From Oncomelania hupensis (Eukaryota; Mollusca; Gastropoda; Littorinimorpha; Pomatiopsidae): a stretch of DNA of 64,000 nucleotides. The notes beneath the pieces are model-generated. The model saw only the letters and a list, made by a program, of their open reading frames with translations, made no database searches and had not been told where the DNA came from. Shown piece after piece: positions 1 to 9,516 of the stretch. Both the position numbers and the translations under genes were made by a program. The DNA lies in contig CM072516.1 of the NCBI GenBank assembly GCA_036898135.1, forward strand, positions 66,034,672-66,098,671. Direction: 5' to 3'. How positions within the stretch are numbered: position 1 is the first letter of the stretch; each line of letters opens with the position of its first letter.

Positions 1-179
1 TTCTGTCCGTCAAAGTGCACTTTTCTCTTAAACTAATGGACAGGTTTCTTTGAAACTTGGTAGGTAGTTAAAACATAAAGATGCTTACCAGCTGACCCAA
101 ATTTATGCATGTCTGGTGATGTCATCATAGTAACATCATCATTTAGTTTAGTTTAATTGCATTTTCTCCCAAACTACTG

Positions 180-180
<1 letters not shown>

Positions 181-235
<55 letters not shown>
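181..235. repeat. ATT trinucleotide microsatellite
   Basis: About 18 uninterrupted TTA units lie just upstream of the acceptor of the first exon in the window. The run is within the intron and leaves the adjacent T-rich acceptor intact. Confidence 0.95.
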
Positions 236-236
<1 letters not shown>

Positions 237-257
237 CCACAATTGTTATTGTTTCAG

Positions 258-383
258 GGGGAGGGGAACAGAAGAGCGAGTCATTCATCAGCACACACAC
301 CAATGCCACGGACGACAACCAACCACTCATGAAGAGTGTCATCTCCATGGATGGACAGCGATACATGAGTGTAGATGATGAGG
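258..383 (+). CDS. Internal exon of an unrecognised gene (shared by two isoforms)
   Basis: The exon is bounded by a T-rich acceptor ending in CAG at 257 and a strong donor, GTAAGT, at 384. It reads for 42 residues in one frame, including the stretch QPLMKSVISMDGQRYMSVDD, and ends one base into a codon. That same leftover G is completed in frame by either of two downstream exons, 2504-2820 or 6347-6501. The visible part is acidic and Ser/Asp-rich with no membrane segment or known motif. The rest of the gene lies to the left of the window, so no function is proposed. Confidence 0.75.
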
Positions 384-579
384 GTAAGTTGTGATGGTGA
401 TGATGTCAGATGATAATGGCAGTGACTGGTAGGTTGGAGAGGAGGGGAAGGCGGTGGTAGTGATAATGTTGATGACTATGACAATTATCAATAACATTAA
501 AGTGCATTATTTGATTGAAAATTAACTTTGTTCAATTTTGGCTTTAGCTTATACTTCAGATAGTGGAGTGAACACAATG

Positions 580-2125
580 CAGCTAACCACAATTTCGGGG
601 CCCGATGGGGCCCGCATTGGGCAGCCCGAAGGGGCCCGGATCGGGCTACCGATCGGGGCCCGATAGGGCAAATGGAAATTGGAACCGACTCGGGCGATCG
701 TCGGGCTACCCGAAACTTACCCGATCGTAACCCAACCTTTGCCGAACGGTAACCCGATTCCGGCAAAGATCGGGCATACGTCAGGATACCCAACACCAAC
801 CCTATTGTAACCCAACTTAAACCAGAAACAACCCCGATAATGCCCCATCCCTGGCCAATGCTGATTTAACCTAAAATCATATCTCACATATTGTTTATGA
901 TATGTGATTGCATGAAGAAAGAATTGAGATGTCTGGTGTTAATATAGGGACTGTCGGCACAGGCGTTTTTGTTTTCGGAAGTCCTTGGTGTGTCCCCACT
1001 TAAGTATTTACACACCATTTTGATAACGATATAGCCTATATTAACGTGATATTCATCGCTATCGAATCCGTGTGTAAATACATAAACGAAAGGCAAAGCC
1101 CCCAAAAACAACCACAGCGGAATAGGTTTTCGCAGGCAAACACAATATCCGAGCACATTCAACTGTAGAAGAAAACTGTAGAAAAGTGGCGCCTAAGTAT
1201 AACCGGAAAAGACCACCAGTAATGGGCACGGAAATTTACCCTTGGCTTATAATGTATAAATAAATACAATAGTTAAAAGAAACACTTTAACAATATTTTA
1301 CATATTGTATGATAAAAATTAAGAATTATAAGCACAATTAAATAATGATATCTTGCTGAATTGATTTTGTATAAATATTTTTCACATACGTACGCCGCAG
1401 CATATGTGAACAGGGCGCGAAATTAAGGCGGGTCCGGGGCGAATTACCCTCAAATGTTGATTCGGACCCGCTCTTTTCATTTCTAGCGTGCCCGATTTAC
1501 CCGCAAAAAAAATGTAAACTACGTTACAAAGTTGAGTAATCAATTCATTTTTACTGAAAAAAATCTTCGATGCAAAAATTATTTTTGAGTGAAAAGTAGA
1601 AGGCAATAATAAATCTTCGAAAATCGATGTCGAGTACCCATCGCACTATAATTATGTTGCTATGGATGCGAGGTATTTGTCACGCGAGTTATTACCCTTG
1701 AATAATATTAAGTACGTCTTTTTTTATTGGCTCGGAGTCACGCTTTTTGGCCAATCAATGGGCGATTGTTTATTATGTATTAGGACCCTCACATTTCAGA
1801 CAGGACCCTCACTTTTTAAAAGTTAAGGGTCCTGTTTACCCTCAAAGAAAAAAGTTAATTTCGCGCCCTGGTGAAGCAGACGAAACATTCCAAACAGTTT
1901 AACCAATTAGAAGCGAGAGTAGGCCTATGTTAGCGTGTGAGCAGCGTGGCTTTGTGGTGGGGCAGAATCGGGTGGCACACGGGAAGGTGAATCGTTACGC
2001 ATCTACATTTCTCGACTCCGCTACGCATCGGGTTTTTGTAGGGCTATGTGGGTCCCTACTAAAACCCGACAAAAGTCGGGATGCCCTATGCGGCCCCAGT
2101 GGGGCCCCCATCGGGCTGGTTTGCT
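580..2125. mobile_element. GC-rich DNA repeat, copy 1 (CAGC-AACC termini)
   Basis: The outer ends look like short inverted repeats: CAGCTAACC at 580-588 and GGTTTGCTG at 2117-2125. Both ends carry blocks of CCCGAT/ATCGGG and GGGCCC that can fold. From about 585 to 1405 it is nearly collinear with a second copy at 10409-11402, which supports a dispersed family. A separate transposon, 1411-1870, is inserted in it. No transposase reading frame is present, so this is a non-autonomous element of unknown superfamily. It lies in the intron between exon 258-383 and exon 2504-2820. Confidence 0.6.
1411..1870. mobile_element. hAT5-like MITE nested in the GC-rich repeat
   Basis: Perfect 16-bp terminal inverted repeats, CAGGGCGCGAAATTAA and its complement, bound a 460-bp unit with no coding capacity. 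It is flanked by GTGAA at 1406-1410 and again at 1871-1875. The second copy of the host repeat (near 11305-11315) reads straight through with a single GTGAA, so it serves as an empty site. A 5-bp duplication with CAGGG ends fits the hAT group that makes 5-bp target duplications; the class is inferred from termini only. Confidence 0.8.
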
Positions 2126-2503
2126 GGGAACTTGTAATTCAGTTATGGCATTAGTTTGTACCTCAGAGTGCAAAAGCGATATACTAAATTGGGTTAATAT
2201 TATTTGTTGTATACAGCCTAATTGACTGACAATTAAATATATGTGCATCAGCTCAGCGATTTGCTGAGAAATTGTAGCATGAACGGGATTTGTGGACATA
2301 ATTGGTGTATTGAAAATGCACTTTATGAAAGTGAATGTGGAATTAATGTGTCTAGTTTTGATGGGGCAAAATGGGCACATTGCAAAATGTGATGATGTAT
2401 AGACAGTATGGGTATTAATTGATTTGTTAAGAAATGTGTTTAAAAGTTTTAGTTCATGATGTGTAAACATTTTGTGACCTGTTATTTGCACCTTTCTGAG
2501 CAG

Positions 2504-2820
2504 ATATGGAGGGCGGAGGTCGCCAAACAGACGATGAAGAGGAGTTGGACGAAAACACCCGTCGTTTCAACTTCTGGACACACCAGGTGCACATCTTCTT
2601 CACCCGAAAGTTCTTTGATGCTGCTGAGCACCTTCTCACGCTCAACAAGCTGGCCCAGGCCAGGTTCATCGAGGAGGAAAGGAAGCGCGTTGCCTTGGCG
2701 AAGACAGCAGCAGTTGCTGCGGTAGAGCACAAAGTACAGCATCAGATTTTGCCCAAACCTCCGACCACAGGGCCAACCACACCCGGTGAGAGTGCCGGCA
2801 GTGTTCAGATCACTGCCTGA
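2504..2820 (+). CDS. Terminal exon, long isoform of the unrecognised gene
   Basis: The acceptor is CAG at 2501-2503 after a pyrimidine-rich run. The first two bases complete the split Asp codon from exon 258-383, giving a 105-residue C-terminus that ends in TGA at 2818-2820. It opens with an acidic stretch (TDDEEELDENT), continues with an aromatic and helical segment (RRFNFWTHQVHIFFTRKFFD) and a basic helix, and finishes with a Pro/Thr-rich tail. I do not recognise the family. It is an alternative to the terminal exon at 6347-6501. Confidence 0.72.
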
Positions 2821-3088
2821 GCTAACGTCGTTTTTGCATGCAGCAGTTTGTCACCAAAATTCTGTTTGTTAACTGAAGTTATTATGATGACAGTTACAGT
2901 TAACTTTTGTTGTGTGGGAATTGCTATAATTGTTATGAAGTTGGTTTCGGTGACTGGCAGAGTGCAAATTGTCACAGAGTTGGTTCGATGACTGGCATTC
3001 AGTTTTCTGACTGGATTATTATTGATTTATGCTGTGTTAACCAGTATTCCCGACTACACACAATTATGTATGCGTCAATTACACACAA

Positions 3089-3094
3089 AATAAA
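3089..3094 (+). promoter_or_regulatory. Candidate polyadenylation signal, long isoform
   Basis: An AATAAA hexamer lies about 270 bases after the stop at 2820 and immediately before a strong hairpin. A second AATAAA occurs at 4038-4043. Either could end the transcript; the sequence alone does not decide. Confidence 0.35.
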
Positions 3095-3167
3095 AAAAAT
3101 GATGACGAAAAGTTTGTAAGTGTGCGTCCTGCAGACGTACACTTACAAACTTTTCTGCGTCATTTTT
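3094..3167. repeat. Imperfect inverted repeat in the 3' UTR
   Basis: Two arms of about 33 bases (AAAATGATGACGAAAAGTTT onward, and its near complement ending in ATTTTT) flank a CTGCAG centre. RNA from either strand could fold into a long hairpin. It may be a tiny foldback transposon or an RNA structure in the 3' UTR of the long isoform. Confidence 0.75.
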
Positions 3168-3395
3168 CCCGAATCGCTGAAGTCTAAAGTCTGACAAATG
3201 AGTGTCCATCCAACTAATTCACAACAAGGCCCTCAACAAAGATTTCCATTGCAGACAATTCAAGATTGTGTCGTGAGTTCCATCCTTTCAAATCGCATGT
3301 GTGCGCATTGTATACTTCCTCTATGTAATCATGTCGCTGCTCACCAAACTGTGGACAATTTGCAAAAGGACTCTTACATTTTTTATAACTGAGAG

Positions 3396-3648
3396 TCCCA
3401 AGAAACGGAAACTCCGTTGGTATGGCCACGTCACCTGCAAGGCACGGTGCAAGGAGGCAGAAGAAGTGTGAAACAGAAAAGAGATGGGAGGACAAAATTT
3501 GAAAATGGACTGGCTTGACACTGGGCAACGCCATGAGGGTTGATGAGGACAGAGAAAGATGGATTACGCTGGTTAAACGATCATCTGTGGTGCCCCAATG
3601 ACTTTCCAGTTACGGGATAGCATAGTATAGGATAGGATAGGAGAATCC
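3396..3648 (+). mobile_element. RTE-like LINE 3' fragment
   Basis: This encodes remnants of the conserved C-terminal end of the LINE polyprotein (RKLRWYGHVT-like, then WEDKI-EW-like, then a VKRSSVVP-like ending). A run of GGATA units follows at 3625-3648. Short tandem repeats at the 3' end are typical of RTE-clade elements. Several indels show that it is dead. It corresponds to the last ~250 bp of the copy at 48.5-50.1 kb. Confidence 0.8.
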
Positions 3649-3649
3649 C

Positions 3650-5285
3650 ATGGACTCTTATTTATTTTGGGGGAGGGGACACTTTGTTAACATACAATCA
3701 CTGTTTGGAGATGGAGGAGAAATGGGGTGAAGTGAGAGGGGAGGAAGGAGGGAAAATGGGAAGAAATCAGCATGTAATGTTTGGTAATTGAATCCATCTC
3801 ACTAGCTGCAGTAGGTATTCTAATGTCTCATAATGTGATAATGATATTGAAAGATCGATGTATGCATGAAAGGTTTCATAAATTGGACTGTGCTGTCTTA
3901 TCGTTCGTTTTGTTGTCTGTGTGTCCCTAAAATGTCACCTTGTGGAATTGTGTTTGTATCAAAGTTTCAGTCATTGGTGTTTCCTGAAACTGGCTGATGT
4001 TGTCTCTGCTGGCATTGCGTTGGTGTTTACATTAGTAAATAAAATTGTGCTTGAGCTGGGGGCATGATTTTGTTAACCTTGTCAGGTTTGATTGTGATGT
4101 TCAGAGAAGTGTGTTATTAGTATTTTGTTCCGTTGTATTGTTTATTATAAGCAGTAGACATGGTTGTCAATGCCTAAATGCATCACAGTTTTTAACAATT
4201 TGTTTTATTTTTTGCTTATTTCAAGTATTCTGTAACGGTATTCTATATTTTTATGCTTTAGTTCTGTACTGGTCTGACATCTCTAGTGTGTGAAAAAAGA
4301 TGTTAAACCACTGAACTTAACAAATCTGTGTTAACTGCTGCTTATAACAGTTGTGGACTTTAATTATGTCAATATTGACTGTACACGTTTTTGCTGTCCT
4401 CTTTGAATTATAAAATCTGTGATATCCAGTGTGTTTTTGAAAAAAAAAAGTTTTGCACCATCACTTATGGAATAAAATTATTCATGACGACTTATTGGCA
4501 TGATAATTGTTGTGGTCTTGACATTTATGTTTGCATGCAGCGGATTTTTAAATGGTTTTATTTATGTGTTGTTTATTCGTATAATTATATATATTTTTAT
4601 TAATTAATTAATTTATTTGTCCTTTGTTTTGTTTTAATTGTACAGCAATATTCTTCCTTCAACATTCTGAAAATTTTTAGTTTGTAACTGAAAGTAACGC
4701 AGATGAGTTTGGTCCAACTTCAAATAATTCTCCTGGTTGCAAAAAACTATCTATATTTTGTTAAAACAAACCATACTGTTTTATTTATTGAGACCTTTTA
4801 GTGAAGAATCCACATGCACAAGAACATTATTAACCTTTGCCGTACTTCGGGGTGAATTTGACCGTAAATCTTTTTTTTCTTTCTTTCTAATTAAATTTTG
4901 GTTTGCTGTAAAACTTGGTGTATTCTTCAAAAGTAGAATTAAAATTTTAGCAGCATTACATGTACCAAGTTATTCAAGTGTCAATGCTGATTTGGTACAA
5001 AGTTATAAAGTAATGACATTTTAACACCTCAAAACAATGTTTGGCGTAACTCACACAAACGCACACACACACAAACATATTTGTTAATAAATTGAAGCAA
5101 TGACTAAGCCTATACTTACATTACATAATGAGAAAATTGAAAAACACACACCTATCTGAACATCTAGAGACATATCCACACACACACTCACACATATTAA
5201 TTTAACTTGTAAGTCAAAAAGATACAAACACACTTACTACAGCAAGTTCAATATGCAAGCATACAAAGAAGGTACCTAGACAAAC
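3650..5285. other. Gene-free AT-rich stretch
   Basis: No exon, RNA gene or clear repeat stands out. Part may be 3' UTR of the long isoform (AATAAA at 4038-4043). The remainder is AT-rich intron of the short isoform with scattered CA repeats near 5050-5200. Confidence 0.5.
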
Positions 5286-5287
5286 TA

Positions 5288-6197
5288 CAGTACTCCTCTT
5301 TTAACGTCACTACCGTTTAAGGTCACAACGCGGATAAGATCAATCAGGCTGTTGGTCCCGGCCAAACACCTTTGTACCATTTAGAATTCCTCGCTTAGCG
5401 TCACCTTGCATAAGGGAAAACCTCGGATAACGTCAACCCCGTTTTGGTTCCCAAATGGAGAAGACTACTGCTTAAGAGAAATTGATGTCACAGATGACGT
5501 CATTTATGAGTTCACTTTCTGTTTTGAGATGGAATTCCATTCCAGAACACCTGTCACGTCCAGCCTGCATCCGCGTTATGTGACACTCTGCAATATACAC
5601 GGGAACCACTTTGACAGAGTGCGACCCATGGGCGGTGTAGACAGGTGTAACTGTGATCTGCCGTATCCCCTCCTAGTGGGACGTATTGCCACAGTGGACC
5701 TTACCCTGAATTGACTTCATTCACTAGCAATAAAGCATGTGCCGTGGCGTAGACAAAGTGAACAATTCGTTAAACTTGTGTAAGGTTTTCTGCAAATACA
5801 CCCAGTAACTGTCTTGGTGCATACTTTTTATTTTTTATTCTCATTTGCGTGCGTGCGCGTCAATGTGTTTGTGTGCGTGTGTGAGAGTGTGTGTATGTGT
5901 ATGCATGCTTGCATCCGTTCGTTGAGTGTTTGAGTGTGTGCTTATGCATCATACACACGCACAAAAAATACATATACAGTAATGCATACATGCATACGCG
6001 CGCACCAACGTGCACACATCTACACACACACACGCACACACACACAACTGTCACACGACACAAAAATTTAGCACCTCGTATAAGATCAAGTTTTTTACTG
6101 GTAGTTGATCTTATCAGAGGACTGTTTAGGGTGCCCCTCGGATAAGATCAAACAAAAATTTGGTCCCGTGGGGGGTCACCTTAAGAGAGGAGTACTG
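5288..6197. mobile_element. Pogo/Tc1-like non-autonomous DNA transposon
   Basis: The ends are inverted repeats starting CAGTACTCCTCTTTTAACGT at 5288 and the complement of CAGTACTCCTCTCTTAAGGT ending at 6197. A TA dinucleotide flanks each side (5286-5287 and 6198-6199). Both ends contain internal repeats of the form CGGATAA-GTCAA/GATCAA. TA duplication plus CAGTA termini fit the Tc1/mariner-pogo group. The middle is a GT/CA-rich tract and has no transposase. It lies in the intron before the terminal exon at 6347. Confidence 0.8.
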
Positions 6198-6346
6198 TAT
6201 GCTGGAGAGTGGGGGAGAAGCTGAGGGAGATAAAAATAAATAAAATACAAATCTGCCAACACACATCTGTAACTGCCACGTTGTCAGGGTTGCAATGCTG
6301 GTTATTAATGATGATAATATTGATCACCCTGTCTTTAATGTTGCAG

Positions 6347-6501
6347 ATCGGCTGCGCAAGACGACACAAAGTAAGGAAAGGAAAAGTAGCGTGGTGCCCC
6401 TAATGCCTACGATTATAACCAGGTCGGACAGTGACTCCAAGCACAGTCTGCAGAGCCTGAATGTCAATGTGCCAAACATTCCAAAGTTTATTATCAGCTG
6501 A
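6347..6501 (+). CDS. Terminal exon, short isoform of the unrecognised gene
   Basis: The acceptor is TTGCAG at 6341-6346. The first two bases, AT, complete the Asp codon left by exon 258-383, and the frame runs 50 more residues to TGA at 6499-6501. The product is basic and Ser-rich (RLRKTTQSKERKSS, then RSDSDSKHS), ending in VPNIPKFIIS. It could be a phosphorylated cytoplasmic tail, but that is inference. Splicing to this exon instead of 2504-2820 would swap the last 105 residues for a different 51. Confidence 0.65.
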
Positions 6502-6906
6502 ACTAGGTGCAGCTGAAATTCAGTATACATTGTTCATGGGAATCCAAAATGAAATTAGGAAAGCATAGCAGAAACACAAACATGCATGCACACACAAATT
6601 CAGCAACTGCAAATTCAAAAGCGATTTTTTTTCTGCACTATTCCATTATTTCCGTTTTTCATTAGTTTGAACTGATCTAATGAGATAGAACAAAATTAAA
6701 AACTATTGACTACACATAATGAGACTGATAAAATATAAGAACATTTGACTAAATAACCAGACTGACAATGTGACAATTCTACAGAATGTTCGATTGTCAG
6801 CGCAGTAAAGGTTGTGTGGCTGAACAGTCATTTCAGAAGGCTCCCTCTGGTGTTCTATGGCTATGCAGAGCTATATACCAACATAAAATGCATGCCATTA
6901 CAATTC

Positions 6907-6912
6907 AATAAA
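6907..6912 (+). promoter_or_regulatory. Candidate polyadenylation signal, short isoform
   Basis: A canonical AATAAA lies about 405 bases downstream of the TGA at 6501, before a TTA-rich run. Confidence 0.4.
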
Positions 6913-6949
6913 ATACTTTACATTTTTGTAAATATTATTTTTATTGCTT

Positions 6950-9200
6950 TTATTATTATTATTATTATTATTATTAATTTCTTTTGTTCATGCACCTAAA
7001 AATGACCTAGATTTTTTAATTTTTAATTCTGACTCGTACGTCATAGCCGAGACTAGGCAAGGTCTTCTTCTGCTTCGTCTAGTCTTCAGCTAGCCTGCAT
7101 GATTCTTGACCATGTTACCTGTTATGTCCTTCACTTGTTCGTCGTTTTCTTCTTCTTCATTTTTTCCCCTCACACTTTCTTCTTCTCTTGTCTATCACAC
7201 GTAACACTTGTGAACAAAAGCACTGTAAAGTTCCGCTTAAAATTTATTTCTGAGAGTCCCAGCCACCATGGTAGATCAAAATACAAAAGGTAAAACATCT
7301 ACTACAGCTTCAATATCGAATAAAAATTGCAAAGCAAGTAAGGGAACAAAGCCATTCAAACATTACAATAACTTATGCATTACAATTATGGAAAGAAAAA
7401 AATTCATCCTTGCAACAATCAACGAATCACAAGCAAAAACCAATTATAAGCACTGAAATGCTACAACAAATCAGCTGCCTACTACTGCATAAGCATTACA
7501 TAATGCGACTTGATTTATCAAAATCACTCATAACTACAAAACCTTCACTGTTGAGGTATTATTTATTATTCTTATACAACACTTTAACATTTTTTAAACC
7601 TCGAGAAAAATAGAATTTAGCAAAAGAATGTTAATCTAATTTTTATATTCGAAAATTGGTGGTAAAAAGTAGGCTAGACAGAGACTAATAGTGATCAATT
7701 CTGAGGCAAAAAGAAATCTGAGTTCAAAACAGCAGCTATTTCGAGAGAGGAGGGGAGTGGAGGGGGGGGGGGTGGTGAAATTATGTCTGCTGCCTGGCAG
7801 GAATAGGTGCAAAATATACCAAAATGAATATATTTAGTTCATTCAGTACAGTAGAAATTAAGATTGTGAAGGAATGAAAAAGTGAAATTTCAAATGTGGA
7901 ATTCTCCAGTCCTTTGTATAGCACCCAGCTGCATTATTCTAGACTTATCGGCCATTTTGACAAATCAAGTCACAAATATAAAAATAATGATAACTAAAAC
8001 AAAATCTTGTTTATGTTAAAAAGCTGCGCAGAATACTGTATTGTAAAATAATCAGTTGTGGCTTATTCACAATCTGCTCCAATACCTCATATAACAAATT
8101 CACCACAACAGTAATAACATATTATTTTAGCTAAAATATGTCGCACACAAACAAACACACACGCACCCACAGAGATATCTATATATAGAGCCAAGTATGA
8201 CAAATGCACCCATTACACCATCGGTACCACCTCTGTTTAAGTGATATAGCATACAATTATGCAACCTAAACAATGACAGTGAAATATATAGCATTACAAA
8301 ATCAAACCCAAAACTCCTATCACAACCCTAATTCTTGAGCTAACAAGCAAATCCAGATTATGTCAGGATTTATTACAATTGCGTGTACAGAAAATTATGT
8401 AAGCATGACAACAAAATGTGTTGCATGCTAAATAAAACCCCAAACTATTATCCCAACTCTATTTCATTTAACAACTAGCGAATCCAGATTATTTCATGAT
8501 GTACTACAATACTGTGAATGGAAAATAGATAATGTAAAAATAAAAACTGCAGCCACGGCATAACAGCAACAACAAGTTTTAATCACAAGGAAGCCATGGC
8601 TTTAAATAAAATATCCAGTGACTAAGTATTTCTGAAATTTCTCGCTCACAAGTTTATGTTTGGATTTGGATATAGATTTCTACAGGACAGCTTTGCATGC
8701 TTAATTCTCATCTCTTCTTTACTGCATTTGAGCCAGTTCCCATGAATCACATTTGCATGCCTGATGGTCACCCATCTTTTTATGTCTGTTGCTTACTTTG
8801 ACAAAGTCCTGTAGCTTCTTATGCTGTCATATGGCGCCCATGATTTTTGACAAACAACATTGTATACTGTTGGAATGGTAGGGAAAAATCTACATTGGCA
8901 TAGCACACTACCAATATGTTGTACTGACATACCGGCTGATATTACACCACCAAGGAAGATAACAACATGACAACTTGTTATGATGAAACAAATTCGAGAA
9001 ATGTCCAGTAATGATTTTAATATGTTCATTCATGATTTGGGGGGGTTTGCTTTGTTTAAAACAGAGAAAGAATGAAAGATTAGAACACTTCTTCTTCACA
9101 TTTACTCTTAAGCAATGAAACAAAATCAGGAATTGCTTTTTAGAATTGTGTAACCCCACACAATGTAGCCTTCTCCTTTGTGTGGCATTTGCCCGTAGCA
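6950..9200. other. Intergenic and 3' UTR region, AT-rich
   Basis: I see no supportable gene. The right part is the probable 3' UTR of the minus-strand nuclease-helicase gene; an AATAAA on the minus strand (plus TTTATT at 8369-8374) is a candidate signal about 830 bases past its stop. The rest has only low-complexity AT sequence. Confidence 0.5.
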
Positions 9201-9202
9201 AA

Positions 9203-9516
9203 TTATTTGATCCACACCAACAGACTGGTGCATCGGGACATGCCATAGAGACGATCAACACCCTTCACCGTCTTGGAGTCCTGCTGCAGGCCAATCACCA
9301 CTCGACGTTCTAAACCTCTCACCAGATCATAATTTGAGACAATGACCTCATCTTTGAGAGCCAAGGCCACCTCCTGACGGGAGCAGTCAGGGTCGGAAGG
9401 AAGCAAGGTCCTGATGGGAACTTTGCAGGTATTTTGTAGTTCCATGACAATTGGCATGCACTCTCTCAGATCTTCAGTCAAGATGAATACATCTCTGTAC
9501 TTCAATTCATGGTCAC
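9203..9516 (-). CDS. Nuclease-helicase exon 7 (terminal)
   Basis: The acceptor is TTTGTACAG just above 9516, and TAA is at 9203-9205. It encodes residues 790-893, including [18 protein letters not shown] (motif V-like) and [16 protein letters not shown] (motif VI-like). In helicase motif VI the SR pair contacts ATP; it is retained, though the usual Ala after Arg is Cys here. Confidence 0.82.

Noticed and set aside
5406..5714. A 102-residue protein in the pogo-like element
   Set aside because: No transposase motifs and no splice support; it is within a non-autonomous element.
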